Assembly: GCA_934343805.1 (NCBI GenBank)
Contig: CAKRIN010000001.1
Span: forward strand, 124,001-188,000
From: an uncultured Lachnospira sp.
GTDB taxonomy: Bacteria > Bacillota > Clostridia > Lachnospirales > Lachnospiraceae
Reading direction: 5' to 3'
Length of the DNA stretch: 64,000 bases
The notes below the pieces were generated by a model. It was not told where the DNA came from, ran no database searches, and saw only the letters and a program-made list of their open reading frames with translations. The translations under genes were made by a program, and so were the position numbers. Of this stretch, positions 44,427 to 53,135 are shown in pieces (position 1 is the first letter of the stretch; each line of letters starts with the position of its first letter).

Positions 44427-45473
44427 ATGGATAAGAAATATGTAGCTTATGTGGGTAGTTATACACACGAAAGCAGCAAGGGAATTCATATATATGACTG
44501 TGATACCGCAAAAGGCCGTATAACTGAAAGAAAAGAAGTAGCCATCGACAATCCTTCTTTCATCGCATTATCAAAAGACAAGAATTTCTTATATTCAATA
44601 TGTGATCAGGGTGTCTCAGCTTACGCCATATTAGAAGATGGCGACCTTGAACTTATGAATGTAGTATCTATTAATGGTATGCGTGGATGTCACATCAATG
44701 TAAGCAGCGATAACAGATTTCTTGTTGTCTCTGGTTACCATGATGGCAAAATAACAGTTATGCACATCAATGCAGATGGTTCAATTGGTGTAATAGCTGA
44801 TGAAGTATTTCACAAGGGAATCGGAAGTGTAGCTGAACGTAATTTCAGACCGCATATAAGCTGGAGTGCTTTCACTCCTGATGATGAACTTTTATGTGTA
44901 TGCGATCCCGGAATAGACCAGATTAAGCTTTACGAATTCAATCATGTAACAGGAAAATTAAAGCTTTATGATATCATCCGTTCACAACAGGAATCTGCTC
45001 CAAGACAGATTGAGTTCAGCCCTGATGGTAAATATGCATATGTTGTCTGTGAAATGAAGAATTATATCAATGTTTATTCATATGATAAGAATTCTGATAA
45101 GAATCGTTTTGATTTAATACAGAATATATTTACCGTAAGAAGAGACCACAAGACCAACAGTGCTGCTGCTAATATAACATTTGACAGTAAAGGAAATCAT
45201 CTTCTTTGCTCTAATGCAGGAGACAATACAGTTACTATATACAAGGTTGATACTAAGACAGGAAAGCTTTCCAGCCTTAATTCTCTTCCAATCAGCGGTG
45301 AATACCCTAAATACATACAGTTATTCCCTGATGATAAACATATCATGTCAATGAATAACGAAGGTAATTCTATAACAATCTTTACTGTTAAGTATGACAG
45401 GGGACTTTTAATTATGAATGGACCTGAACTAAAAATATCAAGACCTAATAATATGATAATAAAAGAACTTTAA
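44427..45473 (+). CDS. pgl: Lactonase-family beta-propeller, 6-phosphogluconolactonase (YbhE-like)
   Basis: 348 residues forming a seven-bladed propeller: YVAYVGSYTHESSKGIHIYD at the start, HISWSAFTPDDELLCVCDPG in the middle, then APRQIEFSPDGKYAYVV and SGEYPKYIQLFPDDKHIM. This is the E. coli YbhE (Pgl) family that hydrolyses 6-phosphogluconolactone. No other pentose phosphate gene is adjacent, so the substrate is less certain; other lactones are possible. GAGGAGG precedes the ATG. It has its own promoter and terminator. Confidence 0.87.
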   Translation: MDKKYVAYVGSYTHESSKGIHIYDCDTAKGRITERKEVAIDNPSFIALSKDKNFLYSICDQGVSAYAILEDGDLELMNVVSINGMRGCHINVSSDNRFLVVSGYHDGKITVMHINADGSIGVIADEVFHKGIGSVAERNFRPHISWSAFTPDDELLCVCDPGIDQIKLYEFNHVTGKLKLYDIIRSQQESAPRQIEFSPDGKYAYVVCEMKNYINVYSYDKNSDKNRFDLIQNIFTVRRDHKTNSAAANITFDSKGNHLLCSNAGDNTVTIYKVDTKTGKLSSLNSLPISGEYPKYIQLFPDDKHIMSMNNEGNSITIFTVKYDRGLLIMNGPELKISRPNNMIIKEL

Positions 45474-45482
45474 TATATAACT

Positions 45483-45510
45483 AAAGGGATGCCGTCGGGC
45501 ATCCCTTTTT
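45483..45510 (+). terminator. Terminator of the lactonase gene (also facing pyrI)
   Basis: AAAGGGATGCC and GGCATCCCTTT form a perfect 11-bp stem with a 4-nt loop (GTCG), followed by TT. It lies between convergent genes. Confidence 0.92.
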
Positions 45511-45513
45511 ATA

Positions 45514-45936
45514 CTAAGAATATTTCTCTTCGCAATACTTGCATCTGTATACCTGCTTTTCTTCGTCAGCAAGCACAAATATCTGCTTCAACCCCTGTTC
45601 AATAGATGTGATACATCTTGGATTCTTGCATTTAATAATATTAACTACCTGCTTAGGAAGCGAAAGTCTCTTCTTATCTACTATCTCACCATTCTTAATA
45701 ATATTAACAGTTATATTATGGTCAATGAATCCAATAGCATCAAGATCTACAAGATCAAGTCCTCCTTCAATCTTAATGATATCCTTCTTTCCCATCTTAT
45801 TGCTTCTTGCATTCTTGATAATAGCAACCTGACAGTCAAGCTTATCAAGCCCTAAGTAATTATATATCATCATTGCTTTTCCGGCTTCAATATGATCAAG
45901 TACAAAGCCCTCATTAAGTTCGCCTACATTTAACAT
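45514..45936 (-). CDS. pyrI: Aspartate carbamoyltransferase regulatory subunit
   Basis: 140 residues from the ATG at 45936, 8 bp after AAGGAGG; the reading from 45969 would overlap pyrB. It begins MLNVGELNEGFVLDHIEAGKA as in PyrI. A nucleotide-binding N-terminal half is followed by a zinc domain with CKNPRC and CKYC cysteines. It holds the PyrB catalytic trimers together and gives control by CTP and ATP. It follows pyrB by 13 bp. Confidence 0.95.
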   Translation of the reverse strand: MLNVGELNEGFVLDHIEAGKAMMIYNYLGLDKLDCQVAIIKNARSNKMGKKDIIKIEGGLDLVDLDAIGFIDHNITVNIIKNGEIVDKKRLSLPKQVVNIIKCKNPRCITSIEQGLKQIFVLADEEKQVYRCKYCEEKYS

Positions 45937-45949
45937 ATTCATATCCTCC

Positions 45950-46912
45950 TTATGCATCCAATGAATCAAGTACGTGTGCTAATGATGGATTAACTGCAGT
46001 GTCTAATCCCAGCAATGTAAGTATAAGTGCCATTCTGACATATACTCCGAACTGAACCTGCTTGAAATAAGCTGCTCTCTCATCATTATCAACATCAACT
46101 GATATCTCATTGACTCTTGGAAGTGGATGAAGTACATACATATCAGGCTTTCCAAGCTCCATCTTATCTTCATCAAGTATGTAGAAATCCTTCATTCTTA
46201 AATACTCATCCTCACTGAAGAATCTTTCTCTCTGTACCCTTGTCATATAGAGAATATCAAGTTCTGGCATAGCCTCCTCAAGATTCTCAACCTCAACAAA
46301 ATCACAGTTATTTGCCCTTAGCACATCGTCCCTGATATAATCAGGAATTCTTAATTCCTTAGGAGATATAAGTACAAACTTTACATTCTTATATCTTACC
46401 AAAGAACTTATAAGTGAATGAACTGTTCTTCCGAACTTAAGATCTCCACATAATCCAATAGTAAAGTTATCCAATGAACCACGGAGTTCTCTTATAGTCA
46501 TAAGATCTGTAAGCGTCTGTGTAGGATGCTGATGTCCACCATCACCTGCATTAATAATAGGAATGCTTGAATACTCAGAAGCTACCATAGGAGCGCCTTC
46601 CTTAGGATGTCTCATAGCACAGATATCTGCATAACAAGAGATAACCCTTATAGTATCTGCAACACTTTCTCCCTTTGATGCTGAGCTCGAAGAAGCCTCT
46701 GAAAAGCCCAATACCTGACCTCCAAGATTAATCATGGCAGCCTCAAAGCTCAATCTTGTTCTTGTACTTGGCTCATAGAACAATGTGGCTATCTTCTTTC
46801 CATCACATACATGACCATATTTTGATGGATCCTTTGAAATGTCTCTTGCAAGATCCAATAATCTCGCCAGTTCATCAACGCTTAAATCAAGCGGACTAAG
46901 TAAATGTCTCAT
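45950..46912 (-). CDS. pyrB: Aspartate carbamoyltransferase catalytic subunit
   Basis: 320 residues. [16 protein letters not shown] is the carbamoyl phosphate site. [14 protein letters not shown] gives the Lys loop, and [18 protein letters not shown] and MTRVQRERF bind aspartate. It makes N-carbamoyl-aspartate in pyrimidine synthesis. The ATG at 46912 has GGAGG. I see no PyrR-binding or attenuation structure in the 38-bp gap to trpS. Confidence 0.97.
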   Translation of the reverse strand: MRHLLSPLDLSVDELARLLDLARDISKDPSKYGHVCDGKKIATLFYEPSTRTRLSFEAAMINLGGQVLGFSEASSSSASKGESVADTIRVISCYADICAMRHPKEGAPMVASEYSSIPIINAGDGGHQHPTQTLTDLMTIRELRGSLDNFTIGLCGDLKFGRTVHSLISSLVRYKNVKFVLISPKELRIPDYIRDDVLRANNCDFVEVENLEEAMPELDILYMTRVQRERFFSEDEYLRMKDFYILDEDKMELGKPDMYVLHPLPRVNEISVDVDNDERAAYFKQVQFGVYVRMALILTLLGLDTAVNPSLAHVLDSLDA

Positions 46913-46950
46913 AATAGAAAAGCCTCCGTATGTATATTTAATTAAAATTA

Positions 46951-48042
46951 TTACTCTGTTCTACTGTATTTCTCTGACTGAACCTTTATAAGTTCTGCAT
47001 CATTAAAATAATCAATCTTCATAGCAGCCTTGACATCATCAAGAGTTTCCTGTGCCACTGCATATGCAGCCTCAGTTCCCTTCTTTAAAATATCATATAC
47101 TGCAGGAATATCTTTCTCGTACTCATGTCTTCTGGCTCTGATTGGCTCAAGCTCCTTATTAATTACATTAAGAAGGAACTTCTTAACCTTAACATCTCCA
47201 AGACCACCTCTTCTGTAATGTTCCTTTAATTCATCAAGATTCTTATAATCTGGAAGGAATTCAGCAAAATCTTCATCGCAACTGAAAGCATCAAGATAAG
47301 TAAATACTGTATTACCTTCAACCTGTCCCGGATCAGATACCTGGATATGGTTAGGATCTGTATACATACTCATAACCTTCTTCTTAACCTCTTCAGGTGT
47401 ATCAGATAAATAAATGCAGTTTCCTAATGACTTGCTCATCTTAGCCTTGCCATCAGTTCCCGGAAGTCTTAAACAAGCCTTATTGTCTGGAAGAAGAATC
47501 TCTGGTTCAACTAAAGCATCTCCATATACAGAATTAAATTTTCTTACAATTTCACGGCACTGCTCAAGCATAGGTTCCTGATCTTCTCCTACTGGTACAG
47601 TAGTAGCCTTAAATGCTGTAATGTCTGCCGCCTGGCTTATAGGATAGCAGAAGAATCCTACCGGAATACTTGCCTCAAAATTACGCATCTGTATCTCTGA
47701 CTTAACTGTTGGATTTCTCTGAAGTCTTGAAACTGTAACCAGGTTCATATAATAAAATGTAAGCTCTGTAAGCTGTGGAATCTGTGACTGGATAAATATA
47801 TTAGACTTAGCCGGATCAAGTCCAACTGAAAGATAATCGAGAGCAACCTCTATAATATTCTGTCTTACTTTCTCTGGATTATCAGCATTATCTGTTAATG
47901 CCTGTGCATCCGCAATCATAATAAAAATCTTTTCAAATTCGCCTGAATTCTGTAATTGAACTCTGCGCTTTAAAGATCCAACATAATGACCTAAATGAAG
48001 TCTTCCTGTTGGTCTGTCACCTGTTAAAATAATCTTAGACAT
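46951..48042 (-). CDS. trpS: Tryptophanyl-tRNA synthetase
   Basis: 363 residues. [19 protein letters not shown] contains the class I HIGH-type motif, and [16 protein letters not shown] the KMSKS motif. The length and the C-terminal arm ([19 protein letters not shown]) match bacterial TrpRS. It charges tRNA-Trp. Only 34 bp separate it from the upstream MATE gene, so no T-box leader fits here, unlike the trp operon. Confidence 0.97.
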   Translation of the reverse strand: MSKIILTGDRPTGRLHLGHYVGSLKRRVQLQNSGEFEKIFIMIADAQALTDNADNPEKVRQNIIEVALDYLSVGLDPAKSNIFIQSQIPQLTELTFYYMNLVTVSRLQRNPTVKSEIQMRNFEASIPVGFFCYPISQAADITAFKATTVPVGEDQEPMLEQCREIVRKFNSVYGDALVEPEILLPDNKACLRLPGTDGKAKMSKSLGNCIYLSDTPEEVKKKVMSMYTDPNHIQVSDPGQVEGNTVFTYLDAFSCDEDFAEFLPDYKNLDELKEHYRRGGLGDVKVKKFLLNVINKELEPIRARRHEYEKDIPAVYDILKKGTEAAYAVAQETLDDVKAAMKIDYFNDAELIKVQSEKYSRTE

Positions 48043-48076
48043 AGCCTATCCTTCCTTCATCCCAAAATTGTAAGAA

Positions 48077-49441
48077 TTATACCATACTTTTACGTAAATG
48101 GCAAAAAAGTTTGATATAAATTGGCAGAATTACAGCAATTCCTGCAAGAAATGTAAGTCCCTCATTCCAGCATACTGCGTCAAAACCAAAATGTGGTATA
48201 AGAAGTACTGCAACAGCTGCTCTTGCTGCCATTTCTGCGATTCCTGACAGAATTGAATATTTGCCATACCCCATACCCTGTACTGAATATCTTGCTGTAA
48301 AAAGAAGTGCAAGTTCAGCATTAAATATGCTGATATATCTTATAAACTTCACTGTATAATCAACTACAACAGTATCCGATGCATCAACAAATATAATCGC
48401 CATGTACTTTCCTGTAACAAAACATACAACCATTGTAATAACAGAATATATAAGTCCTATTATCAACGTTTTTCTAAATCCTTCGCTTATCCTGTCAAAT
48501 CTCTTAGCGCCAAAATTCTGTCCTACAAAAGAAGAAAGAGCTGTTCCAAGTGCATTTAACGGACAAAGGATCAGATTCTTAATCTTATATCCGGATGTGA
48601 ATCCGGCAATAGCATTCTCTCCTAACGCATTAACATAATACTGCAGAATTATGGCTCCTATTGCAGTTATTGAATATTGTAATCCCATAGGCATACACAT
48701 TCTTATAATATTCTTCATGTAATATGGATGAAACTTTCTTTCATCTGCATTAACAGGAAACAACAGCTTATACTTTTTGAATATATATATCGCACTTAAA
48801 ACCCCGGCGACACCCTGTGAAAAAATAGTTGCAACTGCTGCTCCGGCTACTCCCCATTTCACAACAACAACTAAAAACAGATCAAGAAATATATTCATAA
48901 CAGTTGATACTGCCATAAACATTGTTGATTTCCTGCTGTCACCAAAGGCCATAAGAAGTCCGAAGCAGAAATTATATAACACCGTCAGCGGAAGTCCAAG
49001 AAATATAATTACAAGATACACATGTGCATCCCTGAATATGCTCTGAGGTGTCTTTAACAATGTTAGAAAAAGTCCACTCATAGACGCTGTAACTGCCGTC
49101 ATAATAACCGCAATTGCAATTGCAAAGTATACCCCGTTAACAAAATATTTTCTCAGATCATCATTCTTTCCCGCGCCAAATGCCTGTGACACCGGAACAC
49201 TTATTCCTATACATGAGCCTATACAGAAATAACACACAATATATGTAAGCGATGACGTTGCGCCAACTGCTGCCAGCGCTTTAGAGCTTAAGAACTGACC
49301 TACAATTGCAGCATCAGCAATATTATATAATTGCTGTAATAATTGTCCTAAAAAAACAGGACCTGCAAAAGATAATAAAATCTTTGTTATAGGTCCTGAT
49401 GTCATATTTGCATTATCAAGTGTGCCTGCTTTACTCATCAT
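48077..49441 (-). CDS. MATE-family efflux transporter
   Basis: 454 residues with about 12 membrane segments. FAGPVFLGQLLQQLYNIADAAIVGQFL and PVSQAFGAGKNDDLRKYF are typical of the MATE group. The later ALGTALSSFVGQNFGAKRFDRI is the repeat counterpart in the second half. It differs clearly from the other MATE gene of this window. Two ATG codons follow GGGAGAGC. A promoter (TTGCAA-16-TATAAT) lies upstream. The substrate is unknown. Confidence 0.93.
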   Translation of the reverse strand: MMSKAGTLDNANMTSGPITKILLSFAGPVFLGQLLQQLYNIADAAIVGQFLSSKALAAVGATSSLTYIVCYFCIGSCIGISVPVSQAFGAGKNDDLRKYFVNGVYFAIAIAVIMTAVTASMSGLFLTLLKTPQSIFRDAHVYLVIIFLGLPLTVLYNFCFGLLMAFGDSRKSTMFMAVSTVMNIFLDLFLVVVVKWGVAGAAVATIFSQGVAGVLSAIYIFKKYKLLFPVNADERKFHPYYMKNIIRMCMPMGLQYSITAIGAIILQYYVNALGENAIAGFTSGYKIKNLILCPLNALGTALSSFVGQNFGAKRFDRISEGFRKTLIIGLIYSVITMVVCFVTGKYMAIIFVDASDTVVVDYTVKFIRYISIFNAELALLFTARYSVQGMGYGKYSILSGIAEMAARAAVAVLLIPHFGFDAVCWNEGLTFLAGIAVILPIYIKLFCHLRKSMV

Positions 49442-49476
49442 TGCTCTCCCATCGTAAAAACTACTAATTCTTAACC

Positions 49477-49504
49477 ATTATAGTCCTTATAATTAGATTT
49501 GCAA
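49477..49504 (-). promoter_or_regulatory. Promoter of the MATE-trpS region
   Basis: Minus strand -35 TTGCAA (49499-49504), 16-bp spacer, -10 TATAAT (49477-49482). Confidence 0.7.
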
Positions 49505-49507
49505 CTG

Positions 49508-49990
49508 CTAATCAGCTTTTCTTTTATGAACCAGATAATATATTCCACATATGATTAACGTTCCAATAACAGCTCCGCTTCCATCAATTAAAACATCCTT
49601 TACCTGCCCGCTTCTGGCTGGCACAAAAAGCTGATGAAATTCATCAGTTGCTGCATATAGTACAGATACGGATATGGCAGTCAGAACATTCTTCCACCTG
49701 ATTATGCTTACTGTAACTGCCCCAAGCACCAGTCCTGCAAGCATGGCATATTCTGTTGCATGTGCTGTCTTTCTTACCGGATGATCAATAGCCTGTGCCA
49801 TATCAATCTGCTGCTGTTCACTTAAATCTTCAAAGCCAGGAACAAACATATGGCAGACTATCATCCCTGCTTTAATGCTCTGTTCTTCCGATTCATTCCC
49901 AGGTTTTGCCGAAAAAGAAAATATAACAATCATCCATAGAACTGTGAGCATTGCAAATATTACTTGTCGTGGATTTTTAAAAGCCATCAT
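49508..49990 (-). CDS. VanZ-family membrane protein
   Basis: 160 residues with four hydrophobic segments. The VanZ signatures are IFSFSAKPGNES near the start, VRKTAHATEYAMLAGLVLGAV, and YAATDEFHQLFVPARSGQVKDVLIDGSGAVIG (in part), with the conserved D-E-x-H-Q and G-R-x-x-x-x-D-x-x-x-D-x-x-G residues. VanZ gives slight teicoplanin resistance in enterococci; chromosomal relatives have no settled role. Adjacent ATG codons follow AGGAAG. It starts 40 bp after the Rpn-like gene. Confidence 0.9.
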   Translation of the reverse strand: MMAFKNPRQVIFAMLTVLWMIVIFSFSAKPGNESEEQSIKAGMIVCHMFVPGFEDLSEQQQIDMAQAIDHPVRKTAHATEYAMLAGLVLGAVTVSIIRWKNVLTAISVSVLYAATDEFHQLFVPARSGQVKDVLIDGSGAVIGTLIICGIYYLVHKRKAD

Positions 49991-50030
49991 TAATTCTTCC
50001 TATCCAGATACTTATCAATCATTACATTCA

Positions 50031-50948
50031 CTACATTAAGCCATACTCTTTCATCAACTGTATCTGATATTCCTTATCCAAAGCAGACTTCTTTAAATCT
50101 TCAGTTCTTCCATCTGCTAAAAGCAACGTAATCAACTGATTTAACAATTGCTGTCCTTCCTGGCGTCCTTCTCTTATCCCTTCTTCACGTCCTTCTTCAC
50201 GGGCATCTTCTCTCTCCAGTTCTAACTGCCTGTCAAACGTATAATCAAGTTTCATATTCTTTGTCACCTCATTCCTTCGAGATATCAGGAATTCCCTTAA
50301 TATATTGTGTTCAACACAATAATCTATAGCCATCTCAATATCAATTACCAATTCCTCATCTGTTCTGCCACAGTGTAACTCTCTGACCTTATTAACAAAT
50401 ATCATATACTCATCCAGCCACTTGCACGACTGTCTTATATGAGGATTCTTTCCATTGTTAATGTTATACACCATACACTTAAGTTCCAGCTTCGGATCAT
50501 CTGTTTCTTTTTCATATGAATCTGATAGCTTAAGTTCCTGAATATCTGGCTGATTCTCTTCTCCATTATAAAACACTACAAAATGTGGTACAGGAATCTT
50601 TATAAGCTTTCGCCCATACAGATTGCGTCCCAGCTTTCTTTCCTTACCATCTCCACCTCTTCCACTTAACATATCCGACAGAATTGTTGTGAAATAAATC
50701 AGGCTTCTAATCGGCATGTTAGGACACACTGTTGACTGGTGTTCATATATGCTCAGTCTTGCATCTACAACAAATGCCGAATTATTCCTTACAGATAAAG
50801 AAATCCCTCCATCAAGCGTCTTAATCTCAACATCATCCGGATTCTCATGTGATGAATTATTCATTACATTATATAGCTGTAATGCTCTTTTCTTATCCTC
50901 CATCAGCATACTGAACACATCACTCTTGTACTCTCTGTTTCCATTCAT
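50031..50948 (-). CDS. Rpn-like PD-(D/E)XK nuclease family protein
   Basis: 305 residues. The nuclease core is at about 40-130: VDARLSIYEHQSTVCPNMPIR carries the Asp and ExQ motif of Rpn/transposase_31-type nucleases, followed by LIKIPVPHFVVFYNGEE. The C-terminal half has a helical region with EGREEGIREGRQEGQQ repeats, common in this family. Related E. coli RpnA-E proteins promote recA-independent recombination; in Firmicutes they occur as multicopy genes of unclear role. The ATG at 50948 has AAGGAG. Confidence 0.87.
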   Translation of the reverse strand: MNGNREYKSDVFSMLMEDKKRALQLYNVMNNSSHENPDDVEIKTLDGGISLSVRNNSAFVVDARLSIYEHQSTVCPNMPIRSLIYFTTILSDMLSGRGGDGKERKLGRNLYGRKLIKIPVPHFVVFYNGEENQPDIQELKLSDSYEKETDDPKLELKCMVYNINNGKNPHIRQSCKWLDEYMIFVNKVRELHCGRTDEELVIDIEMAIDYCVEHNILREFLISRRNEVTKNMKLDYTFDRQLELEREDAREEGREEGIREGRQEGQQLLNQLITLLLADGRTEDLKKSALDKEYQIQLMKEYGLM

Positions 50949-50975
50949 AATTCCTTCTCCTTTTCTGATTACCGA

Positions 50976-51020
50976 TAAAGCAGGAATTATATATTCATTA
51001 TATCATACAATCCTGCTTTA
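50976..51020 (-). promoter_or_regulatory. Inverted repeat upstream of the Rpn-like gene
   Basis: TAAAGCAGGA and TCCTGCTTTA form a perfect 10-bp repeat with a 25-nt AT-rich interval, 28 bp before the start codon. It could be an operator or a leader hairpin. A TATAAT lies inside the interval on the minus strand. Confidence 0.45.
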
Positions 51021-51240
51021 TACCCTATTAAAAGCAAGATTTTCATTGATATAAAGACATAACCAAGATAAACAGACCCTGTACCGCCCCATTGCAATAT
51101 AAAAAGATATAACAACCGCACAGGTAATATAGAAAAAATGCTTTTATTAATAATATATATTATATATTAACACAAGTCATTTTGATTATCAAGTCATATT
51201 CCTTCATCCAGTATCTGTTTTTCATTGCTCTGCATATATT
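51021..51240. other. AT-rich intergenic region without a gene
   Basis: About 220 bp between the Rpn-like leader and the RNase P terminator. I see no open frame, ribosome site or structured RNA. It contains a long AT stretch (about 51140-51175). Confidence 0.6.
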
Positions 51241-51300
51241 AAAAACACACAGTAAGCAGACCGGAAGGGGGTTCCTATATCTGTTTACTGTGTGTTTTTT
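51241..51300 (-). terminator. Terminator of rnpB
   Basis: CACACAGTAAACAGA and TCTGCTTACTGTGTG form a 15-bp stem (one mismatch) with a 19-nt loop and T-runs outside both ends, just after the RNase P RNA. Confidence 0.9.
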
Positions 51301-51304
51301 ATAA

Positions 51305-51660
51305 ATATGAGCAGCACTATAAGCCGGGTTATGTCAGCTGACGCTGTGATGATCATCTATCTAGTCCTGCTGTTGCCAGCAGGCTCAAGCAACCTACCTA
51401 AAGCTTGACGGGCAGCCTTAATAACGCTTTTGTTTGGTCTTGCTTCGGATGGGGTTTACATGTGCCAATACTGTTACCAGTAATGCGGTAGTCTCTTACA
51501 CTGCCTTTCCACCCTTACCAGCAGAATCTGCTGGCGGTTTATTTCTGTTGCACTGTCCTTGGAGTCGCCTCCACCGGATGTTATCCGGCATCCTGCCCTA
51601 TGAAGCCCGGACTTTCCTCACCTGCATATATGCAGCCGCGATCATCTGTGCTACTCATAT
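51305..51660 (-). ncRNA. rnpB: RNase P RNA
   Basis: About 356 nt. On the minus strand GAGGAAAGTCCGGGC (P4/J region) follows the 5' end, then AGGGTGGAAAGGCAGTG, GTAAGAGACTACCGC, and near the 3' end GATGATCATC and CATAACCCGGCTTAT. The ends ATATGAGTAGCAC and GTGCTGCTCATAT pair as P1, which sets the boundaries. It is the catalytic RNA that trims 5' leaders of tRNA precursors. Confidence 0.95.
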
Positions 51661-51697
51661 ATATTCTATATTATTCTATTGTACAATCAGACATTGA

Positions 51698-52066
51698 TTA
51701 TTCAGGTTTATTCTGATTGCTTTCGTAAATAATCTGGTATACTTCAATCTTAAACCGGTCTTCTGAATTAATTCCAACAAATCTGCATCCATATGTTGTC
51801 TCCAGCTCTCCCATGTTTTCCATTCTGACAATCTCAATTACTGTTTCAAACGATTCTTTGTTATCAAGAGTAATGACTGTATCATGATAAGTGTTAAGCT
51901 TAAATTCATATTCCGATTTAAAAGCTATACCATCTTTTGAGATATTGATCACATTAACGTCAATTGTGTCTCCCGAATATCCGGAAACATACCTATCATC
52001 AAGTGATCTTAATGATATTGTAACGTCAACATCTGTTCTTTTTGACTTTCTTTTTTCAATTCCCAT
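51698..52066 (-). CDS. PilZ-domain protein (c-di-GMP binding)
   Basis: 122 residues, a single PilZ domain. The c-di-GMP motif is present: RKSKR (RxxxR) near residue 6 and NISKDG (N/DxSxxG) near 42. The rest is beta barrel (TVITLDNKESFETVIEIV, YGCRFVGI). It should change shape on c-di-GMP and act on a partner; no flagellar or cellulose gene is next to it. It follows queA by 23 bp and probably belongs to the pheS transcript. Confidence 0.88.
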   Translation of the reverse strand: MGIEKRKSKRTDVDVTISLRSLDDRYVSGYSGDTIDVNVINISKDGIAFKSEYEFKLNTYHDTVITLDNKESFETVIEIVRMENMGELETTYGCRFVGINSEDRFKIEVYQIIYESNQNKPE

Positions 52067-52089
52067 TATTACCTTCTATAATTTAAACA

Positions 52090-53121
52090 TTATTTAATAA
52101 ACATAGCATCCCCAAAGCTGAAGAATCTGTATTTTTCCTGAACGGCAACTTCATAAGCATGAAGTACATGTTCTCTTCCTGCAAGTGCTGATACCAGCAT
52201 AACAAGTGTTGACTCCGGAAGATGGAAGTTAGTTATAAGGCAGTCAATTGCCTTGAACTTGTATCCAGGATATATGAATATTTCCGTCCAGCCACTCTTA
52301 GCCGGAATCGTTCCATCCTCAAGTGCAACTGATTCAAGTGTTCTTGTACTTGTTGTTCCAACTGCTATTACCCTGCCGCCATTCTTTCTTGTATTGTTTA
52401 TCATGTCAGCAGCTTCCTGTGTAACAACATAGAACTCTGAATGCATGTGATGATCAAGAATATTCTCTACTTTGACAGGTCTGAATGTTCCGAGTCCCAC
52501 ATGAAGCGTTACCCTTGCAATATTAACCCCCATAGCTTTAATTTTTTCAAGAAGCTCTGTTGTAAAATGGAGTCCGGCTGTAGGTGCTGCTGCAGAGCCT
52601 TCATGTTTTGCATATACAGTCTGGTATCTGTTCTTGTCCTCAAGCTTATGTGTTATATATGGAGGAAGAGGCATCTGTCCAAGTTCATCAAGAATTTCTT
52701 CAAATATTCCATCATATGTGAACTGTATAAGTCTGTTTCCTTCCTCAACTATATCAATAATCTCGCCTATAAGTCTGCCTTCACCAAAGCTTATCTTAGC
52801 ACCAACCTTAGCCTTTTTTCCAGGTTTAACAAGAACTTCCCATGTATCCTGTCTGTCCTCAAGTCTCTTAAGAAGAAGCACCTCAATGGCAGCTCCAGTA
52901 TCAACCTTAGTTCCTATAAGTCTTGCCGGAATTACCTTAGTATCATTAACAACAAGGCAGTCACCCGGTTTAAGATAATCTACTATATCCCTGAATATCT
53001 TATGTTCAATTGCACCTGTTTCCTTATCAAGCACCATAAGTCTTGAACTTGATCTGTCTGACAATGGATCCTGTGCAATAAGTTCCTCAGGCAGATCATA
53101 ATAAAAATCATGTAAATCCAT
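52090..53121 (-). CDS. queA: S-adenosylmethionine:tRNA ribosyltransferase-isomerase
   Basis: 343 residues. [23 protein letters not shown] at the start, [38 protein letters not shown] and [18 protein letters not shown] are all QueA signatures. It transfers the ribosyl part of SAM to 7-aminomethyl-7-deazaguanine in tRNA to give epoxyqueuosine. The other queuosine genes are not in the window. It starts 14 bp after pheT. Confidence 0.97.
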   Translation of the reverse strand: MDLHDFYYDLPEELIAQDPLSDRSSSRLMVLDKETGAIEHKIFRDIVDYLKPGDCLVVNDTKVIPARLIGTKVDTGAAIEVLLLKRLEDRQDTWEVLVKPGKKAKVGAKISFGEGRLIGEIIDIVEEGNRLIQFTYDGIFEEILDELGQMPLPPYITHKLEDKNRYQTVYAKHEGSAAAPTAGLHFTTELLEKIKAMGVNIARVTLHVGLGTFRPVKVENILDHHMHSEFYVVTQEAADMINNTRKNGGRVIAVGTTSTRTLESVALEDGTIPAKSGWTEIFIYPGYKFKAIDCLITNFHLPESTLVMLVSALAGREHVLHAYEVAVQEKYRFFSFGDAMFIK

Positions 53122-53135
53122 GTACTGCTCCTATT

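Noticed and set aside
51434..51697. 87-residue open frame on the + strand
   Set aside because: It is antisense to the RNase P RNA.
52441..53046. 201-residue + strand open frame
   Set aside because: It is antisense to queA; composition and lack of ribosome site mark it as a shadow.
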